Source: Mesoflavibacter zeaxanthinifaciens DSM 18436
GTDB taxonomy: Bacteria; Bacteroidota; Bacteroidia; Flavobacteriales; Flavobacteriaceae
Length of the DNA: 64,000 nt
Assembly: GCF_000422365.1 (NCBI RefSeq)
Contig: NZ_AULQ01000001.1
Span: 62,001-126,000 of the forward strand
Reading direction: 5' to 3'
The translations under genes and the position numbers were made by a program. The notes below the pieces were generated by a model. That model searched no databases, had not been told where the DNA came from, and worked only from the letters and a program-made list of their open reading frames with translations. Shown here one piece after another: positions 36,324 through 46,301 of this stretch. Every line of letters begins with the position of its first letter. The stretch's first letter is position 1.

Positions 36324-39300
36324 ATGAAATTAAAACATCAACCAACATAAATATTTATAAAGTAAAAAGAATAGTTTGGGTTTTTATATTCTTTTTTCTT
36401 ACACATTGGTCTGTAATTGCTCAATTACCAGGCTTTAATCTAGTAGTAACTGCAACTGACGAAACGTGTTCTGGTAACGGTGCTTTGACAATGAGTGTTA
36501 ATAATACAGCAGTTGGAGCAACAATTACATATTCATTATTTTTACTACCAGACAGTACAAATCCAATTGCAGAAACTACAGCGTCTTCTTTTAGTAGTTT
36601 GCCATCTGGAGATTACATTGTCGTTGCGACACAAACTCTTGGAAGTGAAGAAAATGAGCAACAACAAGACATTACAATTAACAATTTAACTACAACTTTA
36701 GATTACGATATTTCGCATTCAACCACGTCAAATTGTGACGAGTTTGGCACAATCACAGTAAATATAACATCTGGTAATCCTGTGTCTTACGAGGTGATTT
36801 CTGGACCAGAAACGGTTGCTCCTCAAACTTCAAATGTTTTTACAGATTTGCCTCAAGGTACTTACATTATTAGAGTTTATGACGATTGTGATAATGCGCT
36901 CTCAAAAACCTACACAATGTTACTAGATATCAATGACTTAATTATAGGCGAAGTAGGTTTGCCAATTGTATACGATAATTGTGATGAAGCAGATGTCGAA
37001 ATTTCTATTGATGCGGCAGAAGGTACAACAATAATTTATCCGCTTTCGGTAACGTTAACACTATATCCACCAGATGGTTCTCCAGAGATTGTTTTTAATC
37101 AAAATATTACAAGTGGAGACGATTTAAATTTTACAATAAATCAACTAATTCCGTTATTTGGATCAGATAGTTTTGATGTAAATATTTCAATTCAAGATTC
37201 ATGTCAACTTCTATTTGAATCTGATCAAATTGTAAACCCAAATCCAAAAGTAAATTTAACCACGACAGAAGAATTTTGTGGCGAATTTTTAAACGTAGCA
37301 ATAAACAACTATTTGCCACCTTTCACTTTAAGTTTTACATCTGCGCCTTCAGGTTTTGATCCATCAGATTACAACAATAGTTATCCAGGACCATTTACTG
37401 AGGATGATGGAACTATAATTTTTGGTTTTGACGATAATCCAGTGCCAACAGGTATGTACACTGTAGAAGTAGTAGATGCTTGCAATCGTGTAGGAACGGG
37501 TACTATTTTTGTAGACGAAGTTGTTGTAGATCCGTTAGTAATAACAAGCAATAATGGATGTTCTGCAAATTCTGGTATTTTAGAAATTAGGATTCCAGAA
37601 CGTGAAGTAATTACAGCAACCATTATTAGCGCACCATCATCATTTACCGAAACATTACCCTTTAATGCAGATGAGTTTATTGTTGGAGATATTTTAACCA
37701 TTCAGGATAACAATCTTCCTGCAGGAGATTATGTTGTTACTGTAGTTGATAATTGTGGTGTAGAATATACTTTAGATGCTAATATTCCGGTGTTTCAGTT
37801 TCAAGGATTAAATGTATTAACACTTCCAAATTGCGAAACAGAAACAGGTTCTTTAAATCTAAGCAGTAATCATGGACAATTATCAGAAATTATTATTGTC
37901 GCTGCACCTTCCGCTTTCGCGGAAACTATTCCTTTTAATGGTACCAATTTATTAGATGCAAATGGTAACCTTTTTATAAATAATTTACCCGTTGGTGATT
38001 ATCAATTTGAATCTACTGATACTTGTAATTTTGATTACACAACTAATGTTACCATAAATAGTTATACCAGTAATCCTTTTGCATACACATTAACCAGAAA
38101 CTGCGGTTCTTTTGATGTTACTATTAATGATTTAGATCAAACAGTAACTAACCAAACATATTGGTTGCAATATTACTTTGAAGAAGATGAAGTTTGGGGA
38201 CATCCAAATACCGGTGTAGCGTACACAGAAGGCGATATCCCAAATAGCACAACTGCTATTGAAATAGAAAATACGGAAACACTTTATAATATTTTTTTAA
38301 CAGGAGATTTTAGATTGATAAAAGTGTTTCAATCTATAAATTCAGAAAATCCAGACGTGTATTGTTTAGATCAATTTGCCAATTTCACTGTATATTCAGA
38401 TTTAGTCATTTCAGGAGTTTATAATTTAAATTGTTCTGGTGGCGGTAATCCGTCAGACGTCGTAGTAGAAGCTATTGGTGTAGCGCCTTTCAATTATAGT
38501 ATTATTTCCCCAATAACAATAAATAACGGAACTAATAACGTGTTTTCAGGCTTACCTAATAATATTTACGAAATTAGAGTAGAAGATGCCTGCGGAAGCA
38601 TTGAAAATATAACCATTAATCTCGAAAATTTATTACCATTAGCTAGAGCAAACCAACCAGACGACTTTACAATTTGCAAAGCAGATGGTATAGACCAAGA
38701 AGTGTTTCAATTAGACACTCAAAACGAACAAATTTTAGGAAATCAAAACCCAAATAACTACACAATAACCTATCATTTATCCCAGTCTGATGCAGATACA
38801 GGTAATAATCTGTTGCCAAATCAATTTACAAATAATACCAATCCTCAAACGGTTTACGCAAGGGTTATACATAATAATTTAGCATTGTGTCATGCAACAA
38901 CATCATTTCAAATATATGTTGGTCAAGTACCTGTTTTATGTGAAGAAGAAACAGTTTACATCTGTCCTAATGGTACAGCAACATTAATAGCAGATTCTGG
39001 TTTTGATGCGTATTTATGGTCAACAGAAGAAACAACACAAAGTATAATTGTAGATCAAGCTGGTACTTATACAGTAACTATTATAGATGAAATAGGAGAC
39101 TTTTATTGTGAAAGCACAAAGAATTATCAAGTAATAAATTCAGAACCAGCAACTATCGAAAATATAGAAATTTCAGATTGGACTGCTAATGAAAATTCAA
39201 TAGCAGTAATGACTTCTGGAACAGGAAATTACCTATATTCTTTAAATGGAATTGATTATCAAACTCAAAACACTTTTTCTAATTTAGAACCAGGAGAATA

Positions 39301-39616
39301 TAGAGTTTACATTAAGGATAGTAATGGATGTGGTATTGTAGATAAAGACGTTTATCTATTACATTACCCTAAATATTTCACTCCAAATGGAGATGATATA
39401 AATGAATTTTGGCAGATAAAATTTGCAAGTCTTGAACCTGGTTTAGAAGTTTTTATATTTGATAGATACGGAAAATTTTTAAAACAATTAGGTAGTCAAG
39501 ACGCTGGTTGGGATGGTACTTATAATGGTAATACTATGCCAACCAACGACTATTGGTTTGTTGTAACCAGAGCAAATGGTTTAACTTACAAAGGGCATTT
39601 TACGTTAAAACGATAA
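36324..39616 (+). CDS. Large secreted protein with type IX (type B) sorting domain; 5' end irregular
   Basis: The uninterrupted frame gives over 1070 residues. In frame upstream of the first TTG codon (36485) is a clear signal peptide, IVWVFIFFFLTHWSVIAQ (36371-36424), so translation must start earlier. No ATG, GTG or TTG is in frame there: the nearest ATG (36324) is one base out of frame and its own frame stops after eight codons. Either a one-base indel or an ATT start near 36329 is needed. The body is a series of ~100-residue beta-rich repeats with conserved Cys and D-x-C-G motifs (VEVVDACNRVG, VTVVDNCGVEY). The last ~85 residues (YFTPNGDDINEFWQI to HFTLKR) are a type B type IX sorting domain. 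It is probably a cell-surface adhesin-like protein. Confidence 0.8.
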
Positions 39617-39620
39617 ACGC

Positions 39621-40199
39621 CTATCTGCTTCTTCTTTTTTGAGACCTTAAAGATCCACCTTGACCATAATGTTGCTTAGGCATTTGCGCCTGCTTCATAT
39701 TTTGCTTCATCATTTTTATTTGGTCAGTAAGCATACCTTGTTTGTCTAGTTTTTGTGCTTCGGCAAGTAGTTTTGTAGCTTCTTGTTTTCTTCGTTTAGA
39801 AAAAGCAATACCAGCTAAGTTTAATTTTGCCATAGCCATATCGTGATCCATCGACAACCCTAAGCTTACTGCTTTTTTAAAATAACGTTCTGCTTCATTT
39901 ACATTATCTTGAGACACCATTATTCCGTGTAAAAAGTTGTAATATCCTTGTTGCTTTTTTACTAATGCAGCTTCAGGATTTTTAATTTTATTAAGCCATT
40001 TTTTTGCGCCGTCAAAATCTTGTTTTCTTAGGCGTAAAAAGGCAAGAAGAATAAATTCATTTTTAAAATATAAAAATAGAAATACTAAAGACAGTAAAAG
40101 GTACATGATGCCATTACCTATCTCACCGTCAATAAATTGCCAGATTGCAACTCCAAATATTCCTACTGCTAGTATTAGTTTAAAAATTTTATTGTACAT
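39621..40199 (-). CDS. TPR-like membrane protein
   Basis: 192 residues. Two membrane helices at the N terminus (about 5-22 and 28-46), then TPR-like helical repeats (GYYNFLHGIMVSQDNVNEAERYFKKAV and LNLAGIAFSKRRKQEATKLLAEAQKL) and a basic, Gln/Arg-rich tail (GGSLRSQKRRSR). Probably a scaffold for protein interactions; function unknown. It lies 3 bases after the DUF6263 gene on the minus strand, and converges with the large secreted protein gene without an intervening terminator. Confidence 0.75.
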   Translation of the reverse strand: MYNKIFKLILAVGIFGVAIWQFIDGEIGNGIMYLLLSLVFLFLYFKNEFILLAFLRLRKQDFDGAKKWLNKIKNPEAALVKKQQGYYNFLHGIMVSQDNVNEAERYFKKAVSLGLSMDHDMAMAKLNLAGIAFSKRRKQEATKLLAEAQKLDKQGMLTDQIKMMKQNMKQAQMPKQHYGQGGSLRSQKRRSR

Positions 40200-40202
40200 G
40201 TT

Positions 40203-41087
40203 TTATTTAAATGGTTTATATGTTGTTGTTGAAATTATAGTTGTAGGGATTTCTACACTTTCCATGCCTTGCATAATAGAAATTCCTTTTGCTATAGAAG
40301 TTATTTTAGCTTCTATTGGCCAACCAGAAGTTTTGTTAGAAGTGATAACAGATTGTTGCGTACCTTCTAAGTTCATGGTAAGTGTATCTTCTTTAGATGT
40401 TAAAGTTATGGCACTATTGCAAGAGATATGTAAATTGTTATCAACCTTATCTAGTTGCCAAGTATTCTTAGCTTTCATGTCTCCTTTAAACTCATTATTC
40501 CATGATTCACCAATAGTTACCGTTTTATCTGGGTACATAAAAGTAAACTGACCAAGACTTTCAATAAGACTTTCGCCTCCAAATTCATTTCGTATAGATT
40601 CTTTCATGATTTCTTTAGTAAAATTATCAAAATCAAGATCGTTAATCATATTGTTAATTAAATCCTCGGTACCAACTAAACTTACAATTTTTCCTGTTTT
40701 TAGCATGTTTATCTCTAAAGCAGTTTCGGTTAACCCTTTAAAGATTTTTCCTTCTACATCGTCTTCACTAATATCTTTTTTAGTATCAACATTAAATATG
40801 GTTCCTGCTAAATTGGAAGTGGTTTTCATGAAAAATGAATCATACTTAAAGTTAATAATATAAGAGCTATCTGTCTCTTTTTTGATGTGAAACAGATAAT
40901 CTCCACCAAGATTATTAATAATTTTATGTTCTTGATCATTCATTTTTTGAACAATTTCTTGCTCAGAAACCTGAGTAATCTTTAAGGTGTCACCAACATT
41001 TAAGTTATATCCAAGATAGTGTTGTGCTTGTGTAACACTAGTAAAACCTATCAAAAGGACTAATAAAAATAATTTTTTAAAGGACAT
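40203..41087 (-). CDS. DUF6263-like secreted protein
   Basis: 294 residues with a signal peptide ending SVTQAQ. The mature part is rich in beta strands (YNLNVGDTLKITQVSEQEIVQ, FTFMYPDKTVTIGESWNNEF, WPIEAKITSIAKG) and resembles the DUF6263 family, common in Bacteroidetes. Presumably periplasmic; function unknown. It is the first gene of a pair with the TPR-like protein and is divergent from rpmH. Confidence 0.72.
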   Translation of the reverse strand: MSFKKLFLLVLLIGFTSVTQAQHYLGYNLNVGDTLKITQVSEQEIVQKMNDQEHKIINNLGGDYLFHIKKETDSSYIINFKYDSFFMKTTSNLAGTIFNVDTKKDISEDDVEGKIFKGLTETALEINMLKTGKIVSLVGTEDLINNMINDLDFDNFTKEIMKESIRNEFGGESLIESLGQFTFMYPDKTVTIGESWNNEFKGDMKAKNTWQLDKVDNNLHISCNSAITLTSKEDTLTMNLEGTQQSVITSNKTSGWPIEAKITSIAKGISIMQGMESVEIPTTIISTTTYKPFK

Positions 41088-41156
41088 AAAAGCATTGTTT
41101 TATTTGCTTTTGCAAAGAAACTAAAATTTTATTGAAAAATATTTTTAATTTTAGGT

Positions 41157-41186
41157 TTGTCAAATTAAAAACCCTTTGTATATTTG
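41157..41186 (+). promoter_or_regulatory. Promoter of rpmH
   Basis: TTG at 41157-41159, a 19-base spacer and TATATTTG at 41179-41186. This is the best match to the flavobacterial consensus in the window. Confidence 0.8.
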
Positions 41187-41258
41187 CGCTCAGTTTTGGA
41201 GATTTCAAAACCAGAATTATATTAAAAATTACATTTTCAGATTTAAAGATAATATACA

Positions 41259-41420
41259 ATGAGTAAAAGAACGTTTCAACCATCGAAAAGAAAAAGAAGA
41301 AACAAGCATGGTTTTAGAGAAAGAATGGCTTCTGCTAATGGTAGAAAAGTATTAGCGCGTCGTCGTGCTAAAGGAAGAAAGAAATTATCTGTTTCATCTG
41401 AAACTAGACATAAAAAATAA
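41259..41420 (+). CDS. rpmH: 50S ribosomal protein L34
   Basis: 53 residues, starting [19 protein letters not shown] and ending SSETRHKK, with the invariant basic core [20 protein letters not shown]. Structural protein of the large ribosomal subunit. The gene has a consensus promoter (41157-41186) and a downstream terminator (41443-41475). In many bacteria rpmH lies by dnaA and rnpA near the origin; here the neighbours are DUF6263 and carB instead. Confidence 0.97.
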   Translation: MSKRTFQPSKRKRRNKHGFRERMASANGRKVLARRRAKGRKKLSVSSETRHKK

Positions 41421-41442
41421 TGATTAACAATTGTTAATATAT

Positions 41443-41475
41443 AAAGGCGTTGCTTAGGTGTAACGCCTTTTTTTA
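41443..41475 (+). terminator. Terminator of rpmH
   Basis: Stem AAAGGCGTT (41443-41451) with AACGCCTTT (41462-41470), followed by TTTTT, just after rpmH. Confidence 0.85.
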
Positions 41476-41489
41476 TATCTAATTATCAC

Positions 41490-41497
41490 TATTTTTG
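41490..41497 (+). promoter_or_regulatory. Promoter -7 box of carB
   Basis: TATTTTTG fits TAnnTTTG and lies 26 bases before the carB ATG, after the rpmH terminator. Confidence 0.5.
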
Positions 41498-41523
41498 AAA
41501 AACCAAAAACAACACATAATACA

Positions 41524-44376
41524 ATGCCTAAAAATCCTAAATTAAAATCTATCCTTATTATTGGTTCTGGTCCAATTATTATTGGTCAAGCGTGCGAATT
41601 TGATTATTCTGGTTCACAAGCATTAAGATCTTTAAGAGAGGAAGGAATCGAAACTATTTTAATTAACTCTAACCCAGCAACTATCATGACTGATCCAAAA
41701 ATGGCAGATCATGTGTACTTGCTTCCTCTTAATACAAAGTCTATTGTTAAAATATTAAAAGAGCATCCTCAAATAGATGCTGTTTTACCAACAATGGGAG
41801 GACAAACAGCGCTTAACCTTTGTATTGAAGCAGACGAAAAAGGTATTTGGGAAGACTTTGGAGTAGAAATTATCGGTGTTAATATTGATGCCATTAACAT
41901 TACAGAAGACAGAGAAAAGTTTAGAGAGTTAATGTTAAAAATAGGTGTTGGTATGGCACCTCAAGCTACAGCAACTTCATTTTTAAAAGGTAAAGAAATA
42001 GCTCAAGAATTTGGTTTTCCGTTATGTATTAGAGCATCGTTTACCTTAGGAGGAGCAGGAGCAGCAATTGTTTATGACGAAAAAGAATTTGACGACGCTC
42101 TTACCCGTGGTTTAGAAGTATCACCAATACATGAGGTGATGATTGATAAGGCTATGATGGGGTGGAAAGAGTATGAGCTTGAGCTTTTAAGAGATAAAAA
42201 TGATAATGTTGTAATTATCTGTACGATTGAAAATATGGATCCTATGGGAATCCATACCGGAGACTCAATTACTGTTGCGCCAGCTATGACACTTTCTGAT
42301 AAAACATTTCAGAAAATGCGTGATATGGCAATAAAAATGATGCGTAGTATTGGTGATTTTGCTGGTGGATGTAACGTACAATTTGCTGTAAGTCCGGATG
42401 AACATGAAGAAATTATCGCAATTGAAATTAATCCACGTGTATCTCGTTCGTCTGCATTAGCAAGTAAAGCAACAGGATATCCAATTGCAAAAATAGCTGC
42501 TAAATTAGCTATAGGATATCATTTAGACGAACTTCAAAACCAAATTACAAAATCAACTTCTGCTTTATTCGAGCCAACATTAGATTATGTTATTGTAAAA
42601 ATACCACGTTGGAACTTTGATAAATTTGAAGGATCAGATCGTACTTTAGGTCTTCAAATGAAAGCGGTAGGAGAAGTAATGGGTATTGGTAGATCTTTTC
42701 AAGAAGCCTTACATAAAGCCACTCAATCACTTGAAATTAAAAGAAATGGATTAGGCGCAGATGGTAAAGGTTATAAAAATTACGACCAAATTATAGATAA
42801 ATTAACTAACGCAAGTTGGGATAGAGTATTTGTAATTTATGACGCAATTCAAATGGGTATTCCGTTAAGTCGTATTCACGAAATCACAAAAATAGACATG
42901 TGGTTTTTACGTCAGTACGAAGAGTTGTACCAATTAGAAAAAGAAATTTCGACGTATACAATAGATACTATAGAAAGAGATTTATTATTAGAAGCTAAGC
43001 AAAAAGGTTATGGTGACAGGCAAATTGCACATATGCTTAATTGTTTAGAAAGTCAAGTATATAATAAAAGAGAAGAATTAAACATCAACCGTGTATACAA
43101 ATTAGTAGATACATGTGCTGCCGAGTTTGAAGCAAAAACACCTTATTACTATTCTACATTTGAAAATGAAGTTGAAACTGCAGATGGTAAGCGATATGCA
43201 GATAACGAAAGTATAGTTACCGACAAGAAAAAGATTATTGTTTTAGGATCTGGACCAAACAGAATTGGTCAAGGTATTGAGTTTGATTACTGTTGTGTGC
43301 ATGGAGTATTAGCAGCTGCAGAATGTGGCTACGAAACTATAATGATAAACTGTAACCCAGAAACTGTGTCTACAGATTTTGATACCGCAGATAAACTATA
43401 TTTTGAACCAGTATTTTGGGAACATATCTACGATATTATTCGTCATGAAAAACCAGAAGGTGTTATCGTTCAATTAGGTGGTCAAACTGCATTAAAGCTT
43501 GCAGAAAAACTATCTAAGTACGGTATTAAAATAATAGGAACAAGCTACGAAGCGTTAGATTTAGCCGAAGATAGAGGAAGTTTTTCTAAACTATTAAAAG
43601 AAAACAATATACCTTATCCTAAGTTTGATACTGCCGAAACAGCAGAAGAAGCACTTAAAGTTGCAGATAAATTAGACTTTCCAATCTTAGTACGTCCATC
43701 TTATGTACTTGGTGGACAAGGAATGAAAATTGTGATCAATAAAAAAGAATTAGAAGAACACGTTGTAGACTTATTACGTAGTATTCCTAATAATAAATTA
43801 TTATTAGATCATTATTTAGATGGTGCAATAGAAGCAGAAGCAGATGCTATTTGTGATGGCGAAAATGTATACATCATTGGTATAATGGAGCATATAGAAC
43901 CATGTGGTATTCACTCTGGAGATAGTAACGCAACGTTACCACCTTTTAATTTAGGTGACTTAGTAATGCAACAAATAAAAGATCATACTAAAAAGATTGC
44001 ATTAGCACTAAATACAGTAGGTTTAATCAATATACAGTTTGCGGTAAAAGACGATACTGTTTACATTATCGAAGCAAACCCAAGAGCTTCTAGAACCGTA
44101 CCATTTATAGCAAAAGCGTATGGGGAACCTTATGTAAATTATGCTACTAAAGTAATGTTAGGAGAGAAGAAGGTAACCGACTTTGATTTTAATCCGAAGC
44201 TTGATGGATACGCTATAAAACAGCCTGTTTTTTCTTTTAATAAATTCCCTAATGTAAATAAGCAATTAGGACCAGAAATGAAGAGTACAGGAGAAAGTAT
44301 CTTGTTTATAGATAGCCTTAAAGATGATGAGTTTTATGATCTTTATGCAAGACGTAAAATGTATTTAAGTAAATAA
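41524..44376 (+). CDS. carB: Carbamoyl-phosphate synthase large subunit, no allosteric domain
   Basis: 950 residues. Two ATP-grasp synthetase halves are clear: the first begins SILIIGSGPIIIGQACEFDYSG and the second IIVLGSGPNRIGQGIEFDYCC, each followed by its own ATP-grasp region. With the small glutaminase subunit CarA (not in this window) it makes carbamoyl phosphate for arginine and pyrimidines. The E. coli protein is about 1073 residues; here the chain ends shortly after PEMKSTGESILFID, so the C-terminal methylglyoxal-synthase-like domain that binds UMP, IMP and ornithine is missing. The ORF ends in an ordinary stop with no frameshift signs. Confidence 0.96.
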   Translation: MPKNPKLKSILIIGSGPIIIGQACEFDYSGSQALRSLREEGIETILINSNPATIMTDPKMADHVYLLPLNTKSIVKILKEHPQIDAVLPTMGGQTALNLCIEADEKGIWEDFGVEIIGVNIDAINITEDREKFRELMLKIGVGMAPQATATSFLKGKEIAQEFGFPLCIRASFTLGGAGAAIVYDEKEFDDALTRGLEVSPIHEVMIDKAMMGWKEYELELLRDKNDNVVIICTIENMDPMGIHTGDSITVAPAMTLSDKTFQKMRDMAIKMMRSIGDFAGGCNVQFAVSPDEHEEIIAIEINPRVSRSSALASKATGYPIAKIAAKLAIGYHLDELQNQITKSTSALFEPTLDYVIVKIPRWNFDKFEGSDRTLGLQMKAVGEVMGIGRSFQEALHKATQSLEIKRNGLGADGKGYKNYDQIIDKLTNASWDRVFVIYDAIQMGIPLSRIHEITKIDMWFLRQYEELYQLEKEISTYTIDTIERDLLLEAKQKGYGDRQIAHMLNCLESQVYNKREELNINRVYKLVDTCAAEFEAKTPYYYSTFENEVETADGKRYADNESIVTDKKKIIVLGSGPNRIGQGIEFDYCCVHGVLAAAECGYETIMINCNPETVSTDFDTADKLYFEPVFWEHIYDIIRHEKPEGVIVQLGGQTALKLAEKLSKYGIKIIGTSYEALDLAEDRGSFSKLLKENNIPYPKFDTAETAEEALKVADKLDFPILVRPSYVLGGQGMKIVINKKELEEHVVDLLRSIPNNKLLLDHYLDGAIEAEADAICDGENVYIIGIMEHIEPCGIHSGDSNATLPPFNLGDLVMQQIKDHTKKIALALNTVGLINIQFAVKDDTVYIIEANPRASRTVPFIAKAYGEPYVNYATKVMLGEKKVTDFDFNPKLDGYAIKQPVFSFNKFPNVNKQLGPEMKSTGESILFIDSLKDDEFYDLYARRKMYLSK

Positions 44377-44457
44377 TTATATTGCTAAACAAGTTTTAGT
44401 TAATTGATAGTCAATATATTTTGGTTTGTTTTTTGTATATTTAATAAAAAAACAACT

Positions 44458-45096
44458 ATGATGAAAAAACTACTCTTAATTTTAACTTGTTTAGCAACTT
44501 TTAGTGTTGCTGCACAAACGCAAACGGTAACTATAGATTGGTCCTTTGGATCAAATTCTGATGTTACACCAACTACAGATCCTACAAACGCAGATCGAAC
44601 TATTGAAGTTGGAGATACGGTAATTTGGAATTATTACGCAACAGGAACACATACTGTAACAAGTAGCGCAGGAAGTACTGAGACTTGGGATAGTGGTTTT
44701 ATATCTTCTGGAGCAGGAGTGACTTTTCAAAGAACATTTACATCTGTTGGAACAAATCCTTACGTATGTACACCGCATAGTGGTAATATGTATGGCGTAA
44801 TTACTGTAGTACCAGAAGGTACTTTAAGTGTGTCTACCTTTGAAGAAGCTTCAAAAAAAATCAATATTTATCCTAATCCAGCATCTACTCAATTAAAAAT
44901 AATTCTTCCTTTTATTTTGGAAGATGAATACGCTATTGATGTATTTAATGTATTAGGAAAGAAAATTTTCAGTAAAAACACTTCTATCCAAAGTAATGAA
45001 ATATCTGTTTCAAATTGGGATAATGGTGTTTATTTGATCAAAATAACATCTAAAAAAGAAGGAAAATCAATTACCAAAAAATTTGTAAAGATTTAA
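44458..45096 (+). CDS. Secreted cupredoxin with type IX sorting domain
   Basis: About 212 residues from the ATG at 44458 (a second ATG follows at 44461; the frame is also open upstream to a TTG, which would precede the signal peptide unnaturally). Signal peptide MKKLLLILTCLATFSVAAQ. The cupredoxin domain spans about residues 21-118, and the type 1 copper ligands appear as His65 (GTHTV) and Cys104, His107, Met111 (YVCTPHSGNM). The C-terminal ~75 residues (INIYPNPASTQLKI to ITKKFVKI) are a type IX secretion sorting domain. It is likely a surface-exposed blue-copper protein; the redox partner is unknown. Confidence 0.88.
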   Translation: MMKKLLLILTCLATFSVAAQTQTVTIDWSFGSNSDVTPTTDPTNADRTIEVGDTVIWNYYATGTHTVTSSAGSTETWDSGFISSGAGVTFQRTFTSVGTNPYVCTPHSGNMYGVITVVPEGTLSVSTFEEASKKINIYPNPASTQLKIILPFILEDEYAIDVFNVLGKKIFSKNTSIQSNEISVSNWDNGVYLIKITSKKEGKSITKKFVKI

Positions 45097-45097
45097 A

Positions 45098-45126
45098 AAA
45101 AAGCCTCATTTATCGAGGCTTTTTTT
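45098..45126. terminator. Bidirectional terminator between cupredoxin and thioesterase genes
   Basis: A-run, stem AAGCCTC/GAGGCTT with loop ATTTATC, T-run. It overlaps the 3' end of the convergent thioesterase gene. Confidence 0.85.
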
Positions 45127-45688
45127 AATTAAACTGATCTGGTAATTCAATTTTAACTTTGTATTTTTCTAATAAGGGTAAGTAATCAATATGAGAAAAA
45201 TCTTCACTGTCAAATTCGTTTTGACGTTGTTTTTTAGTTTCCATTCGTTTAATGGCTTTTAAAAAACGTTTCACTTCATTTTTATCATTTAAAATTAGAC
45301 CAGGAACTTTTTTAGAAGTTCCGTCATTATTTTTTGCAACCATAGTAAAGTAAGACGAGTTGCAGTGCTTTACAGCTCCAGTTTGTATGTTTTCAGATTC
45401 TACTCTAATACCAACTACCATAGATGTATTGCCAACAAAATTTACCGATGCTTTCATGGTAACAAGCTCACCAATTTCTATTGGATTTAAAAAGTCTACA
45501 GTATCTACACTTGCAGTTACACAGTAAGTTTCTGAGTGTTTTGAAGCACAAGCAAACGCAATTTGATCCATTAAATTTAAAATGTAACCACCATGAATTT
45601 TTCCTCCAAAATTAGAGTGTGAAGGTTGCATTAATTGCGAAATACTTACACGAGATGCATCTACTTTTTTATAGGATTTATTGCTCAT
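45125..45688 (-). CDS. Acyl-CoA thioesterase (hotdog fold)
   Basis: 187 residues. A single hotdog domain with N-terminal SQLMQPSHSNFGGKIHGGYI and the helix LMDQIAFACASKHS, followed by VDTVDFLNPIEIGELV: the YciA/BFIT-type acyl-CoA thioesterase pattern. It hydrolyses acyl-CoA to free acid and CoA; chain length is not determined. The start overlaps the previous gene by 4 bases (ATGA type), so it is the last gene of a coupled series running from rmuC at 48563. Confidence 0.9.
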   Translation of the reverse strand: MSNKSYKKVDASRVSISQLMQPSHSNFGGKIHGGYILNLMDQIAFACASKHSETYCVTASVDTVDFLNPIEIGELVTMKASVNFVGNTSMVVGIRVESENIQTGAVKHCNSSYFTMVAKNNDGTSKKVPGLILNDKNEVKRFLKAIKRMETKKQRQNEFDSEDFSHIDYLPLLEKYKVKIELPDQFN

Positions 45689-45936
45689 AATTGTTGTTGT
45701 CTAATATAAATTTCAATGTCTTTTTTGTAGTAAAACCCAAATGCAATAAAAATTAAACCAAATATTAAGGATCCAACCATTAAAATTGATTCTAAATCTG
45801 GGTTTTTAGAAATTAAATTAGGCTGAAAAAAGATTTGTATTCCGAGAGATAATAAACCAGCTCCAGCTGCAAATACAAAGATATATTTAGCTCTTAAAGC
45901 ATATTTGTAAATTATATTTTGGTCATGCTTTGTCAA
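45685..45936 (-). CDS. Small two-TM membrane protein
   Basis: 83 residues with two membrane helices (about 15-35 and 46-68) and no recognisable motif. It overlaps the thioesterase gene by 4 bases and follows the preceding gene by 2 bases, so it is a real operon member despite its size. Function unknown. Confidence 0.7.
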   Translation of the reverse strand: MTKHDQNIIYKYALRAKYIFVFAAGAGLLSLGIQIFFQPNLISKNPDLESILMVGSLIFGLIFIAFGFYYKKDIEIYIRQQQL

Positions 45937-45938
45937 AT

Positions 45939-46289
45939 TTAATTACGCTCTTTTTCTTCAACTTTAGTTATAAAATATTTGGTATCACCAAGCCAGAAAA
46001 AACTTTGATAACGCTCTACATATGATAGTTTTACAAACTGACCTTGATATTTATTTAAATCTTCAATAACTTGAGATTTTCCTTTTTCTACCGAAAACTG
46101 AAATATTTGCGCTTCGCTAACGCCTTGACTTATTTCACCTTCCCAAGTTTTAAACATGACACCTTTTTTACTAAACTTCACGAGTTCTCCAGCTCTAACA
46201 CCTTCGCTGTAAGGTACAAAGTAGATAAAGGCAAAGTAGCCTATAACTATTAAAAGGATTACTATAATGGATTTAATTAAGAATTTCAT
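45939..46289 (-). CDS. Small membrane-anchored protein conserved in flavobacteria
   Basis: 116 residues: one N-terminal membrane helix (about 6-25), then a soluble part with SEGVRAGELVKFSKKGVMFK and TWEGEISQGVSEAQIFQFSV. This short family is common in flavobacteria and is often labelled 6-phosphogluconate dehydrogenase, but at this length with no Rossmann motif that label cannot be right. Function unknown. Tightly packed between the GIY-YIG-like gene and the two-TM protein gene. Confidence 0.7.
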   Translation of the reverse strand: MKFLIKSIIVILLIVIGYFAFIYFVPYSEGVRAGELVKFSKKGVMFKTWEGEISQGVSEAQIFQFSVEKGKSQVIEDLNKYQGQFVKLSYVERYQSFFWLGDTKYFITKVEEKERN

Positions 46290-46301
46290 ATTTGTCTAAC
46301 T

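Noticed and set aside
36485-39616. TTG at 36485 as the true start of the large secreted protein
   Set aside because: It would remove the evident signal peptide encoded in frame just upstream, which a type IX substrate needs.
40105-40551. 148-codon plus-strand ORF over the TPR and DUF6263 genes
   Set aside because: It spans the junction of two supported minus-strand genes and resembles no family; likely a shadow.
45939-46289. Annotation as 6-phosphogluconate dehydrogenase
   Set aside because: Only 116 residues with a membrane anchor and no Rossmann or catalytic motif.
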